Below are positions 35,449-45,498 of a stretch of DNA of 58,743 bases, piece by piece (positions within the stretch are counted from its first letter, which is position 1; every line of letters begins with the position of its first letter). Under the pieces are notes generated by a model. It was not told the origin of the DNA. It saw only the letters and a program-made list of their open reading frames with translations, and ran no database searches. This DNA is from Stenotrophomonas maltophilia (lineage in GTDB: Bacteria; Pseudomonadota; Gammaproteobacteria; Xanthomonadales; Xanthomonadaceae). The translations under genes and the position numbers were made by a program. The stretch covers positions 4,610,001 to 4,668,743 of the forward strand of contig NZ_CP015612.1 in the NCBI RefSeq assembly GCF_002138415.1, in the 5' to 3' direction.

Positions 35449-36984
35449 TCAGGTCTCGTCGCTGTCACTGCCTTCCTCTGCTGGCAGCGCGTCCGGCAGC
35501 AACTGGCGGCTCTGCTCAACCGGCAGCGACTCAACATCCCTCAGCTTGCGGGCGATCGCGCGGGTGCGCACCCCGGTCTGGTCGATCTGCTTGCTGGCCT
35601 GGTCCAGCTTGGCCTTCACGTTGTCCAGCACATCGCCGAACTTGCCGAACTCGGTCTTCACCGCACCCAGCAGGCTCCACACCTCGCTGGACCGCTTCTC
35701 GATGGCCAGCGTGCGGAAACCCATCTGCAGGCTGTTGAGCAGTGCGGTGATCGTGGTCGGCCCGGCGACCACCACGCGGTGGTCGCGCTGCAGCAGATCG
35801 ACCAGCCCTGGGCGCCGGATCACCTCGGCATACAGGCCTTCGGTAGGCAGGAACATCACCGCGAAGTCGGTGGTGTGCGGCGGCACGATGTACTTCTCGC
35901 AGATCGACTTGGCCTGCACCTTCACCGCACGCTCCAGCTGCGCACCCTGCACGCGTACCAGTTCGGCGTCACCCTGCTCCTGTGCGTCCAGCAGGCGCTC
36001 GTAGTCTTCGCGTGGGAACTTGGAGTCGATCGGCAGCCACACCGGCGTGTCATCGCTGCTGCGGCCCGGCAGGCGCACGGCGATGTCGACCATTTCGCCA
36101 CTATCCGGGCGTACCTTCACCCCGCGCGCGTACTGCTCCTGGATCAGGGTCTGCTCGAGGATGTTCTCCAGCTGTACTTCACCCCAGCTGCCGCGCGTCT
36201 TGACGTTGGTCAGCACGCGCTTGAGGTCGCCCACGCCGGTGGCCAGCTGCTGCATCTCGCCGAGGCCACGCTGCACCTGTTCCAGACGCTCCGAGACCAA
36301 CTTGAAGGACTGGCCAAGGCGTGTTTCCAGGGTGGACTGCAACTTCTCATCCACCGTCACGCGCATCTGCTCCAGCTTCTGCGCATTGTCGCTCTGCAGC
36401 GCGCGCAGCTGCTCTTCCAGCGTCGTGCGCATCTCCGCGATGCGCTGCTCGTTGCGCTGGGTCAGTTCCTGCAGGCGCAGGCCCAGGTTCTCGGTCAGGC
36501 GCTGCTGCGACTGCGCGCCCTCCTCGCGGCCCTTGCGTGCATCGTCCACCAGGGTCTGCCGCAGCGCGCCAAGCTGGGTATCGGTACGCCCGATGAGCTC
36601 CTGCAGCTGCTGGCCAAACGCATGGATGCGGGCTTCCTGCTGCTGGCCGAAGGTTTCCAGCTGGCCGCGCAGTTCCTGCAGCCGCTGTCCCATCAACGCC
36701 GCGCCGCGCTGCTGGCTCTCGGCCGCTTCGGCGCGCGCCTTTCGGGCATCTTCGCCCAGCGCTTCGCGCAGCAGGTCCAGGCGCTGGTCGGTGCGGGTGG
36801 ACAGATCGGTCAGCGCGCGGGCGAAGCCATCGAGTTGTTCGCGCAGCTCGCTGCGCCCGGCCCGCGCCTCCTCGCGCACCGCCTGTTCCAGGCGGTCATG
36901 CGGCGGGCGGCGCAGCAGGGCGACCAGCTGCAGGATGAGCACGGCCAATAGCAGGCCGCCAATGAGAAGATATTCGGTTTGCAT
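35449..36984 (-). CDS. rmuC: DNA recombination protein RmuC
   Basis: 511 residues: one N-terminal membrane helix (LLIGGLLLAVLILQLVALL), about 200 residues of coiled coil (Gln/Glu/Arg-rich heptads, residues 30-230), then the RmuC domain with GDLKRVLTNVKTRGSWGEVQLENILEQ, WLPIDSKFPREDYERLL, AVMFLPTEGLYAEVIRRPGL and VAGPTTITALLNSLQMGF. The domain is related to PD-(D/E)XK nucleases. The frame extends upstream to 37782 but homology starts at the ATG at 36984. It limits inversions at short repeats in E. coli; the mechanism is unproven. Confidence 0.92.
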   Translation of the reverse strand: MQTEYLLIGGLLLAVLILQLVALLRRPPHDRLEQAVREEARAGRSELREQLDGFARALTDLSTRTDQRLDLLREALGEDARKARAEAAESQQRGAALMGQRLQELRGQLETFGQQQEARIHAFGQQLQELIGRTDTQLGALRQTLVDDARKGREEGAQSQQRLTENLGLRLQELTQRNEQRIAEMRTTLEEQLRALQSDNAQKLEQMRVTVDEKLQSTLETRLGQSFKLVSERLEQVQRGLGEMQQLATGVGDLKRVLTNVKTRGSWGEVQLENILEQTLIQEQYARGVKVRPDSGEMVDIAVRLPGRSSDDTPVWLPIDSKFPREDYERLLDAQEQGDAELVRVQGAQLERAVKVQAKSICEKYIVPPHTTDFAVMFLPTEGLYAEVIRRPGLVDLLQRDHRVVVAGPTTITALLNSLQMGFRTLAIEKRSSEVWSLLGAVKTEFGKFGDVLDNVKAKLDQASKQIDQTGVRTRAIARKLRDVESLPVEQSRQLLPDALPAEEGSDSDET

Positions 36985-37029
36985 GGGGCAAGTGTAGGCT
37001 GGCCGAGTCTCAGCTGCTGCGTCAGGACC

Positions 37030-37635
37030 ATGCTCGCTCTTTACGGAAAGCCCACCTCCATCAACGTGCGCAAGGTGCTGTGGCTGTGCGTCGGGCTCGA
37101 CCTGCCACTTCACCACGAGCCAGGACCGTCGGCGGACCTGCTGGCCACACTGAATCCGAACCGTCAGGTGCCGGTCCTGCGCGATGGCGACTTCGTGCTG
37201 TGGGAGTCCAACAGCATCTGCCGCTACCTGGCCGTACGCGCTGGCCGTGACGACCTGCTGCCTGGCTCGGCGCAGGGCCGCGCCCGGGTCGAGCAGTGGA
37301 TGGACTGGCAGGCCAGCGACCTCAACAGCGCCTGGCGGCACGTGTTCATGGCGCGCGTGCGGCAGCACCCGGACTATCCGGACGATACCCGCGCCGAGGC
37401 CAGCCTGGCGCAGTGGAATCGGCTGATGGCTGTCCTTGATGCACAGCTGGCCGCTACCGATGGCTATGTGGCGGGCGACTCCTTCACCCTGGCCGACATC
37501 GTGCTCGGGCTGTCGACCCAACGCTGGCGCAGCACGCCTGGCAACAAGCCCGTGCTGCCACACCTCGCGGCGTGGTTCGAACGCCTGCGGCAGCAGCCGG
37601 GTTTCACCGCCCACGTCGACAATGGTGTGGCCTGA
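37030..37635 (+). CDS. glutathione S-transferase family protein
   Basis: 201 residues: N-terminal thioredoxin-fold domain (ALYGKPTSINVRKVLWLCVGLDL, NRQVPVLRDGDFVLWESNSICRYLA with the cis-Pro and ESNSI glutathione-binding motif) and a C-terminal helical domain (VEQWMDWQASDLN, GDSFTLADIVLG with the N-cap motif). Substrate unknown. The ATG at 37030 follows GTCAGGACC. It is divergent from rmuC across 45 nt. Confidence 0.9.
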   Translation: MLALYGKPTSINVRKVLWLCVGLDLPLHHEPGPSADLLATLNPNRQVPVLRDGDFVLWESNSICRYLAVRAGRDDLLPGSAQGRARVEQWMDWQASDLNSAWRHVFMARVRQHPDYPDDTRAEASLAQWNRLMAVLDAQLAATDGYVAGDSFTLADIVLGLSTQRWRSTPGNKPVLPHLAAWFERLRQQPGFTAHVDNGVA

Positions 37636-37639
37636 GGCA

Positions 37640-37677
37640 GGGGTCAGATCCCTTTCCCGGAGAAGGGATCTGACCCC
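37640..37677. repeat. GGGGTC...GACCCC palindrome, copy 4
   Basis: The most symmetric copy: GGGGTCAGATCCC pairs fully with GGGATCTGACCCC, plus CTT/AAG in the inner stem. It lies 4 nt after the glutathione S-transferase stop and between two convergent genes. Confidence 0.85.
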
Positions 37678-37699
37678 AAGGGCGCGGGAACAGCCGGTG

Positions 37700-38707
37700 T
37701 TACCAGCCTTCCAGCACGATCTTGCCCTTGGCACGGTGGCTCTCCAGCAGTGCGTGGGCGCGCCGCAGGTTGGCCGCGTCAATGCGACCGAAATGCTCGC
37801 CCAGCGTGGTCTGCAGCACGCCCGTGTCGATCAGCTCGGCCACCCGGTTCAACAGGTCGTGCTGGCGCTGCATGTCGGCGGTCTTGTACAGCGGCCGGGT
37901 GAACATCGATTCCCAGTGCAGGGAGAGTGCCTTGCGCTTGAGCGCCATCACGTCGACCTGGCCGGGATCATCAATCAGCCCCAGCTGGCCCTGCGGCGCC
38001 AGCAGTTCCACGATCTGCGCGTAGTGCTGGTCGGAGTGGGTCAGGCTGGCCACGTGCTGCACCTCGCTGATGCCCAACCGCGCCAGTCCCTCGGCCAGCG
38101 GCAGGCTATGGTCGATCACGTGGTGTGCGCCCATTGCGTACGCCCAGTCCTGGGTATCCGGACGCGAGGCGGTGCCGATCACGGTCAGCCTGGTCAGCTT
38201 CCGCGCCAGCTGCACCAGGATCGAACCAACGCCACCGGCAGCACCGATCACCAGCAGGGTCTGGCCTTCGCCGCCGCCCTCGGGGATGCGCAGGCGGTCG
38301 AACAGCAGTTCCCAGGCGGTGATCGCGGTCAGTGGCAGCGCTGCTGCGGCGGCGTCATCCAGACTGGCCGGCTTGCGGCCGACGCTGCGTTCGTCCACCA
38401 GCTGGTACTCGGCATTGCTGCCCGGGCGATCGATGACGCCGGCGTAGTAGACCGCATCGCCAGGCTGGAACAGCGTCACCTCGCTGCCTACCGCATCGAC
38501 GATGCCGACCGCATCCCAGCCCAGCACGCGCGGGCCATCGGTGGCCACGCCGCGACGGACCTTGGTGTCGACCGGGTTCACCGCCACCGCGCGTACCGCC
38601 ACGCGCAGGTCACGCGGGCCGGGCTGCGGCAGCTCCAGTTCGATGTCGATCAGGGCCCGGGCATCATCGATCGGCAGGCCGGCTTGGGTGTAGGCAATGG
38701 CGCGCAT
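37700..38707 (-). CDS. zinc-type alcohol dehydrogenase-like/quinone oxidoreductase family protein
   Basis: 335 residues of the medium-chain dehydrogenase fold. GroES-like N-terminal half (AVNPVDTKVRRG, LGWDAVGIVDAVGSEV, GDAVYYAG) and Rossmann half with the NADPH-binding GAAGGVGSILVQLARKL. The structural-zinc cysteines are absent, as in the quinone oxidoreductase branch (ZADH-type). Likely reduces quinones or enones. It is divergent from a LysR gene 91 nt away, which probably controls it. Confidence 0.87.
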   Translation of the reverse strand: MRAIAYTQAGLPIDDARALIDIELELPQPGPRDLRVAVRAVAVNPVDTKVRRGVATDGPRVLGWDAVGIVDAVGSEVTLFQPGDAVYYAGVIDRPGSNAEYQLVDERSVGRKPASLDDAAAAALPLTAITAWELLFDRLRIPEGGGEGQTLLVIGAAGGVGSILVQLARKLTRLTVIGTASRPDTQDWAYAMGAHHVIDHSLPLAEGLARLGISEVQHVASLTHSDQHYAQIVELLAPQGQLGLIDDPGQVDVMALKRKALSLHWESMFTRPLYKTADMQRQHDLLNRVAELIDTGVLQTTLGEHFGRIDAANLRRAHALLESHRAKGKIVLEGW

Positions 38708-38798
38708 GGCAGCGGTCCAGTGGGGAAGGAGGCGACAGGTTGCGCCGCGCGCGCTCCCGCAGAAAGGCGCAGAATCGGGCAGCACTTTCACTCTGGCA

Positions 38799-39770
38799 AT
38801 GAAGATGATCCGCTTCGACGATCTACAGCTGTTCGTCCGCACTGCCGCGCTGGGCAGCTTCTCGCAGGCCGCGCGCGAGGCCGACCTGCTGCCCGGCCAG
38901 GTGGCTGCAGCGGTGGCACGGCTGGAACGCGAGCTGGACCTGCGCCTGTTCGTGCGCACCACCCGCAGCCTGCGCCTGACCGGCGAGGGCGCGCTGTACC
39001 TGCCGTACGCGCAGGAGGTGCTGGCCACCCTGCGCGAGGGCCAGGCGCGCGTGCAGGGCGAGGACACCGAGCTGCACGGCACCCTGCAGCTGTCGGCACC
39101 CTCGGACCTCGGCCGCAACCTGCTGCTGCCCTGGCTGAGCGCCTTCCGCGCTGCGCACCCGCGGCTGCGCCTGCACCTGCGCCTGTCCGACGAAGTGGCC
39201 GATGTGTTCCGCGACCCGGTCGACGTGGCCATCCGCATCGGCCACTTCGACGACGCCAACTACGTCGCCCTGCCCCTGCTGGAAGGCAACCGGCGCGTAC
39301 TCGCGGCCTCGCCCGACTACCTGCAGCGGCGTGGCACGCCCACCCGCCTGGAGGATCTGCGTGAGCACGATTGCCTGGTCTACCAGCTCAGTGGCCGCGC
39401 CTACGATCGCTGGTCATTCGAGGTCGACGGGCGCCGCAGCGTGATTCCGGTGCGCGGTCCGCTGGTCTGCGACGACGCTGATGTAGTGCGACGCTGGGCC
39501 GTGGCCGGCGAAGGCATCACTTACAAGTCCTGGCTGGACCTGCGCGAGGACGTGCTGGCCGGGCGCCTGCAGCTGCTGCTGGACGGTGTTGGCAGCAGCA
39601 TCCCGCTGCAGCTGGTATGCCCGCACCGCAAGCAGTTCTCGCCGGCCGTGCGACAACTGCACGCGCAGCTGCGCCAGCACCTGCAACCGCTGCTGTCTGG
39701 CATGCCTGGTGGGTCCACCGGCCCCCTGTCGCCAATCCCGGCGCTGACCGACAATGGCGGCCCCCCGTAA
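38799..39770 (+). CDS. LysR family transcriptional regulator
   Basis: 323 residues: N-terminal winged HTH (FDDLQLFVRTAALGSFSQAAREADLLPGQVAAAVARLERELD) and a substrate-binding domain (GTLQLSAPSDLGRNLLLPWL, VDVAIRIGHFDDANY). Start chosen at MKMIRFDDL, where homology begins, rather than the upstream Met. The last 25 residues are Pro/Gly-rich and nonconserved. Divergent from the oxidoreductase gene, the typical LysR-target arrangement, and 15 nt upstream of the LysE-type exporter. Confidence 0.9.
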   Translation: MKMIRFDDLQLFVRTAALGSFSQAAREADLLPGQVAAAVARLERELDLRLFVRTTRSLRLTGEGALYLPYAQEVLATLREGQARVQGEDTELHGTLQLSAPSDLGRNLLLPWLSAFRAAHPRLRLHLRLSDEVADVFRDPVDVAIRIGHFDDANYVALPLLEGNRRVLAASPDYLQRRGTPTRLEDLREHDCLVYQLSGRAYDRWSFEVDGRRSVIPVRGPLVCDDADVVRRWAVAGEGITYKSWLDLREDVLAGRLQLLLDGVGSSIPLQLVCPHRKQFSPAVRQLHAQLRQHLQPLLSGMPGGSTGPLSPIPALTDNGGPP

Positions 39771-39785
39771 CAAGAGAACGCCGCC

Positions 39786-40415
39786 ATGCCGTGGATGGGC
39801 ATCCAGGACCTGTGGACGTTTCTGGTCGCTGTGCTGGTGTTTCTCGCCCTGCCCGGCCCTGGCACCTTCACCCTGCTGACCGCCACCGGCCGTGGCGGCG
39901 TGCGTGGCGGCTACACCGCACTGGCCGGCCTGCTGGTCGGCGATCAGATCCTGATGTGGCTGGCGCTGGCCGGCGTGGCCGCGCTGCTCAAGGCCAACCC
40001 GCTGGTGTTCCACGCGGTGCAGTACCTGGGTGCGGCCTACCTGGTGTGGGTGGGCATCAGCCTGCTGCGCACGCCGAAGCACGAGGGCGGTGACGCCGGC
40101 CCGATCCGCATGCAGCCGGGCCGCTACTTCCAGCAGGCGATCCTGGTCAGCCTGCTCAATCCGAAGGCGATCCTGTTCTACATGGCCTTCCTGCCGTTGT
40201 TCATCGATCCGAAGGCACACCAGGGCATCGCCACCTTCGCGGCACTGGCCGGCATCATCCTGGTGGTCAGCATCGCCTACTGCTCGATGCTGATCGGCGT
40301 GGGCAACCTCGCCCGTCGCCGCCTGATCCAGCACCCGCGGATCAGCGATGCGCTGCGCCGCGTGGCCGGCCTGTTCCTGGTCGGCTTCGGCATCAGGCTG
40401 GGGTTGAACGGCTGA
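39786..40415 (+). CDS. LysE/RhtB family translocator
   Basis: 209 residues, six predicted helices. Family signature FLALPGPGTFTLLTATGRGGVRGGYTALAG near the N-terminus and LVSLLNPKAILFYMAFLPLFI in the second half. Exports amino acids or related compounds by proton antiport; substrate unknown. It follows the LysR gene by 15 nt and may be co-transcribed with it. Confidence 0.9.
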   Translation: MPWMGIQDLWTFLVAVLVFLALPGPGTFTLLTATGRGGVRGGYTALAGLLVGDQILMWLALAGVAALLKANPLVFHAVQYLGAAYLVWVGISLLRTPKHEGGDAGPIRMQPGRYFQQAILVSLLNPKAILFYMAFLPLFIDPKAHQGIATFAALAGIILVVSIAYCSMLIGVGNLARRRLIQHPRISDALRRVAGLFLVGFGIRLGLNG

Positions 40416-40424
40416 TCGGGCAGC

Positions 40425-40481
40425 GTAGCGTCGAGCTTGCTCGACCGCTGCAAACAGCAGCCAACCAAGGTTGGCATCTAC
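40425..40481. repeat. inverted pair of SMAG-type palindromes
   Basis: GTAG with GTCGAGC/GCTCGAC (40425-40445) and, in reverse, GCCAACC/GGTTGGC ending CTAC (40460-40481). The two units have different arm sequences. They lie between convergent genes. Confidence 0.8.
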
Positions 40482-40491
40482 CGAAGCAACG

Positions 40492-41394
40492 TTACCCGAG
40501 CGGCATTCCCGCGCGCAGGTGATCGATGAACACCCGCAGCTTGGGTGCCATCTGCTCGCGCGCCGGGTAGTACAGGTGGAAGCCGGGGAACGGCGGCTGC
40601 CAGTCCTGCAGCACGCTCTGCAGTCGCCCAGCGGCGACGTCGTCGGCCATCAGCGAGGCGAAGCCCTGGGCCATGCCCAGCCCCGCCAACACGGCGCGAT
40701 GGGCGACACCGGCATCGTTGAACACCAGCCGCCCGCTCACTTCCACGTCCAGGTCGTGGCCTTCGCGGCTGAACTCCCAGGGCATCAGCCGGCCATTGGC
40801 CAGCCGGTGCACGATGCAGGCGTGACCCTGCAGGTCATGCGGGGTCTGCGGCACGCCATGGCGTTCGAAATAGGCCGGCGTGGCCACCACCACCTGCCGC
40901 TCGGGTGGCCCGACCGGCACCGCGATCATGCCCTGTGCGAGTGATTCGCCCAGGCGGATGCCGGCGTCGAAGCCCTCGGCCACCAGATCGGTCAGCGCCG
41001 GGTCGACGCACAGTTCCACCTGCACCTGTGGGTAACGGGCGAGGAATTCGGGCAGCCGCGGCAGCACCATGCGATCGGCGACGATGCGCGGCAGGGTCAC
41101 CCGCAGCCGCCCTGCAGGCACCGAGCGCGCGCTGTCCAGTTCGGCAAATGCCTGGTCTATCTGGTCCAGGCCGCCGCGCACGCGCTGCAGGAAACGCGCG
41201 CCGTGTTCGGTCAGGCTGACCCGCCGTGTGGTCCGCTGCAGCAGGCGCACGCCCATACGCGCTTCCAGCGCGCGCACGCTCTGCGACAGCGCCGAGGTCG
41301 ACACGCCCAGGGCATCGGCGGCGCGGGTAAAGCTGGCGTGCTCTGCCACGTGGACGAAGGCGACCACAGCGGTGAGGGGGACGGAGGCATCCAT
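40492..41394 (-). CDS. LysR family transcriptional regulator
   Basis: 300 residues: HTH region FVHVAEHASFTRAADALGVSTSALSQSVRALEARMGVRLL and effector domain (GRLRVTLPRIVADRMVLPRLPEFL, FDAGIRLGE). It resembles the AaeR/DmlR-like group. Start at MDASVPLTAVV (41394); the frame is open to 41583 but that part has no homology. Divergent from the aldo/keto reductase gene across 121 nt, which it probably regulates. Confidence 0.9.
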   Translation of the reverse strand: MDASVPLTAVVAFVHVAEHASFTRAADALGVSTSALSQSVRALEARMGVRLLQRTTRRVSLTEHGARFLQRVRGGLDQIDQAFAELDSARSVPAGRLRVTLPRIVADRMVLPRLPEFLARYPQVQVELCVDPALTDLVAEGFDAGIRLGESLAQGMIAVPVGPPERQVVVATPAYFERHGVPQTPHDLQGHACIVHRLANGRLMPWEFSREGHDLDVEVSGRLVFNDAGVAHRAVLAGLGMAQGFASLMADDVAAGRLQSVLQDWQPPFPGFHLYYPAREQMAPKLRVFIDHLRAGMPLG

Positions 41395-41396
41395 TG

Positions 41397-41411
41397 TGAA
41401 GCCAGTCTTCA
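41397..41411. promoter_or_regulatory. possible LysR binding site
   Basis: TGAAG-CCAGT-CTTCA, an interrupted 5-bp inverted repeat with flanking ATTG/CAAT-like symmetry, lies just upstream of the lysR start in the divergent region. It fits the T-N11-A type of LysR site, but the match is short. Confidence 0.35.
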
Positions 41412-41515
41412 ATGTAAGTCCGGTGGCACGCAGTTTATCCACATGATGACGTGGAGGATGCTGTGCCCCTCGCCGCTGCCCATCCAAGCGCGGCGCCTTC
41501 CCCAAGGAGAACCGC

Positions 41516-42511
<996 letters not shown>

Positions 42512-42686
42512 CAGCGGCCGGGACGAACGCACACCGGTGGCTGCCGCCGGATTGTGCCGATTCCGGCAGCCTGGCTGGGGCGCAGCGCGCGCCCCGCCAT
42601 GCATGACCCCCGTCAGTGGTAATGCTGCGCTGCGTTCGGTCACACTCGGGAACTTGTCGTTCTTAGTCACCCCTTCCGAGGCCTGC

Positions 42687-44114
42687 ATGTCCCTGTTCCG
42701 GCGCAAGTCCCTAGATTCCGTCACCGTCCACGAAGCCGGCAGGCGTCTGATCCCGACGCTCAGCTGGCCGCACCTGATCGCGCTGGGCATCGGCGCCATC
42801 GTCGGCACCGGCATCTACACGCTGATCGGCGTCGGTGCCAACCTGGCCGGCCCGGCCGTGCTGATCTCCTTCGCCATCGCCGGTGCGGTCTGCGCCTGCG
42901 CGGCGCTGTCCTACGCCGAGCTGTCGACGATGATGCCGGCCGCCGGCAGTGCCTACACCTACAGCTACAGCGCGCTGGGCGAGGTGTTCGCCTGGGTGGT
43001 GGGCTGGAGCCTGATCCTGGAGTACTCGCTGGTGGTGAGTACCGTGGCGGTGGGCTGGTCCGGCTACTTCGTCGGCTTCCTCGAATGGGTCCACACCCAG
43101 TTCGGCTGGAACGTGCACCTGCCCGCGTGGCTGGCGGCCGGTCCGCACGTGGAAGGCGGCATGATCAACCTGCCCGCGATCATCATCACCTGGCTGGTGG
43201 CCGGCATGCTGATGGCCGGCACCAAGGAAAGCGCCACCCTCAACGCCATCCTGGTGGTGTTCAAGCTGATCGCGCTGGCCATCTTCGTGGCCGTGGCGCT
43301 GCCCGCGTTCGACAGCGCCAACCTGCAGCCGTTCATGCCGTACGGCTTTGCCAAATCGATCGGCCCCGATGGCGTCGAACACGGCGTGATGGCGGCGGCG
43401 GCGATCATCTTCTTTGCCTTCTACGGCTTCGATGCGATCTCCACGGCGGCCGAGGAAACCAAGAACCCGGGCCGCGACCTGTCGATCGGCATCATCGGTT
43501 CGATGATCGGCTGCACCATCGTCTACGTGCTGGTCGCGCTCGCGGCCGTCGGTGCGATGAGCTACGCGGTGTTCGGCCATAGTGCCGAGCCGCTGGCCCT
43601 GATCATGCGCCAGCTGGGCCATCCGACCGCCGCGATGGTGATCGGCGTGATCGCGATCATCGCGCTGCCGACGGTGCTGCTGGCCTTCCTGTACGGCCAG
43701 AGCCGCATCTTCTTCGTGATGAGCCGCGATGGCCTGCTGCCGCGCAGCCTGTCCAAGGTCAACGCACGCACCGGCACGCCGGTGGCGACCACGCTGTTCA
43801 CCGCGGTGGTGGTGTCGGCGCTGGCCGGCGTGGCCCGCCTGGACGAGATCGCCGCCCTGGCCAATGCCGGCACCCTCGCCGCCTTCACCGCAGTAGGTGT
43901 GTGCCTGGTGGTGCTGCGCCTGCGCGAGCCGAACCGCGAACGTACCTTCCGTACGCCGCTGGCCTTCGTGGTCGGCCCGCTGGCCGCGCTGGGCTGCATC
44001 TATCTGTTCATCAGCCTGCCGCACACCACCCAGCTGTATTTCCTGCTGTGGAACCTGGCCGGCCTGGTGCTGTACTTCCTGTACAGCCGTCGCCACGCGC
44101 TGATCGCGAAATAA
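42687..44114 (+). CDS. APC superfamily amino acid permease
   Basis: 475 residues with 12 predicted helices. The start region LGIGAIVGTGIYTLIGVGANLAGPAV is the APC helix-1 substrate-binding loop; FFAFYGFDAISTAAEETKNPGRDL is the conserved segment between helices 6 and 7 of the cationic amino acid transporter (CAT/YfnA-like) group. It imports an amino acid by proton coupling; specificity unknown. The frame is open far upstream, but the ATG at 42687 matches the family start. Single gene. Confidence 0.92.
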   Translation: MSLFRRKSLDSVTVHEAGRRLIPTLSWPHLIALGIGAIVGTGIYTLIGVGANLAGPAVLISFAIAGAVCACAALSYAELSTMMPAAGSAYTYSYSALGEVFAWVVGWSLILEYSLVVSTVAVGWSGYFVGFLEWVHTQFGWNVHLPAWLAAGPHVEGGMINLPAIIITWLVAGMLMAGTKESATLNAILVVFKLIALAIFVAVALPAFDSANLQPFMPYGFAKSIGPDGVEHGVMAAAAIIFFAFYGFDAISTAAEETKNPGRDLSIGIIGSMIGCTIVYVLVALAAVGAMSYAVFGHSAEPLALIMRQLGHPTAAMVIGVIAIIALPTVLLAFLYGQSRIFFVMSRDGLLPRSLSKVNARTGTPVATTLFTAVVVSALAGVARLDEIAALANAGTLAAFTAVGVCLVVLRLREPNRERTFRTPLAFVVGPLAALGCIYLFISLPHTTQLYFLLWNLAGLVLYFLYSRRHALIAK

Positions 44115-44125
44115 ACGGATCACCG

Positions 44126-44152
44126 GTAGTGCCGGCCAGCGGCCGGCACTAC
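44126..44152. repeat. perfect SMAG palindrome with GTAG and CTAC ends
   Basis: GTAGTGCCGGCC and GGCCGGCACTAC around an AGC loop. Both feet are present, so the 27-nt unit is symmetric. Between convergent permease and dipeptidase genes. Confidence 0.88.
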
Positions 44153-44162
44153 CGCAGGGCGG

Positions 44163-45404
44163 TCAACCACCCTGCTTTGCAGCGTAGTCCTGCACCTGGC
44201 GCATCACCCGCAGCAGGTTACCGCCCCAGATGCCGGCAATCTGTTTCTCGGTATAGCCCTTGCGCAGCAGCCACGCGGTGATCTTCGGCAGCTGGCTGAC
44301 GTCAGGCAGGTCACTCAGGCCACCGCCGCCATCCCAGTCCAGGCCGATGCCCACGTGTTCGGGGCCGACCACCTTGAGGATGTGCTCGAAGTGGGCGAAG
44401 AAATCGTCCAGGCTGGCATGGCGCACCGGATGCTCGTGGTCCAGCGCCTGCTCGGCCTTCAGCAGGGCAACGCCCTGCTCGATGCCCATTCCTTCCCAGC
44501 CGCCCAGCTGCTTGCTCAACGCTTCTTCGGCCTGCTTGCGCTCGGGCGTCTTCGCGGTGTCGATCAGGTAGCCGCCATAGGCGTTCACCTGGATCACGCC
44601 ACCGGCCTTGGCCAGCTTGCGCAGGCGCGCGTCATCCAGATTGCGCGGGTGGTCGTACACGGCCTTGGCCGAGCTGTGCGACAGCACGAATGGCACCGGC
44701 ATCATCGCCAGCAGGTCGTCGAACACCGCGTCGGACGCATGCGACTGGTCGATCACGATGCCCAGCTTCACTGCTTGCCGCACCAGGTCCTTGCCCGCCG
44801 GGCTCAGGCCTTTCCACTCGGCCCCCTTGGGGTCGGTGGCCGAATCGGCGAACTCGTTGTTGGCAAAATGCACGGTGCTGAGCAGTCGCAGACCGGCACG
44901 GTGGTAGAACGAGAGCAGGCTGGGATCGGCCACCAGCGGGCTGGCGTTTTCCATGCTGATGTAGACCACGCGCTTGCCGGCGGCCTTGATCCGCGCGGCA
45001 TCATCGGCGGTCAATGCCAGCGCGAAACGCTCGGGATTGGCGGCCAGCATTTCGCGGATTTCCAGCAGCCGTTGCAGGCCATGGTCACGCTCGGCCAGAT
45101 GGGCGGTGGCGGTGCGGTCGCCCTGGTCGGTGTAGATCGCCCAGAAGCCGCCGTCCAGCGCCCCCTCGACCATGCGCGGGTAGTCCACCTGCGAAAGCGC
45201 GTTGCGGTCGTGACGCTGCTCAATGTCGAAGCCAGTGCGGCCGAAATTGGCCGGCGTATCCAGATGGCTGTCCAGAGTAACCAGGCGCTGCTGCAGGGCC
45301 TTGGCGCGGGCCAGCTCCTGCGCGCTGAACTCGATGGCGTGGGCGGACAGTGGCGCGCACAGCGCCAAGGCAAGCACGACGGACAGGTGGCGCAACGATG
45401 GCAT
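44163..45404 (-). CDS. membrane dipeptidase family M19, exported
   Basis: 413 residues with a signal peptide (LSVVLALALCAPLSAHA). Zinc-ligand regions of M19 are seen: LDSHLDTP (H-x-D), VIDQSHASD, VLSHSSAKAVYDH and VGIGLDWDGGGG. It should hydrolyse dipeptides, possibly D- or beta-lactam-like ones, in the periplasm. The end IAGIWGGNLLRVMRQV matches the family C-terminus. Confidence 0.9.
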   Translation of the reverse strand: MPSLRHLSVVLALALCAPLSAHAIEFSAQELARAKALQQRLVTLDSHLDTPANFGRTGFDIEQRHDRNALSQVDYPRMVEGALDGGFWAIYTDQGDRTATAHLAERDHGLQRLLEIREMLAANPERFALALTADDAARIKAAGKRVVYISMENASPLVADPSLLSFYHRAGLRLLSTVHFANNEFADSATDPKGAEWKGLSPAGKDLVRQAVKLGIVIDQSHASDAVFDDLLAMMPVPFVLSHSSAKAVYDHPRNLDDARLRKLAKAGGVIQVNAYGGYLIDTAKTPERKQAEEALSKQLGGWEGMGIEQGVALLKAEQALDHEHPVRHASLDDFFAHFEHILKVVGPEHVGIGLDWDGGGGLSDLPDVSQLPKITAWLLRKGYTEKQIAGIWGGNLLRVMRQVQDYAAKQGG

Positions 45405-45459
45405 GGGCTCTCACCGCGAATGGGAAGAGCCCGACCATAGCGCTGCGGCCACGCATTGG

Positions 45460-45486
45460 GTAGCGCCGGGCCGCGCCCGGCGCTAC
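45460..45486. repeat. SMAG-type palindrome with GTAG and CTAC ends
   Basis: GTAGCGCCGGGC and GCCCGGCGCTAC around a CGC loop, fully paired. It lies between the rlmI-like gene stop and the dipeptidase start. Confidence 0.85.
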
Positions 45487-45498
45487 GGCATCACGCGG

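Noticed and set aside
35449..37782. A 777-codon version of rmuC
   Set aside because: The extra 5' part is antisense to the glutathione S-transferase gene; the membrane helix and homology start at 36984.
37700..39259. A 519-codon version of the oxidoreductase gene starting at 39259
   Set aside because: The first 184 codons are antisense to the LysR gene and have no homology; the ATG at 38707 starts the family domain.
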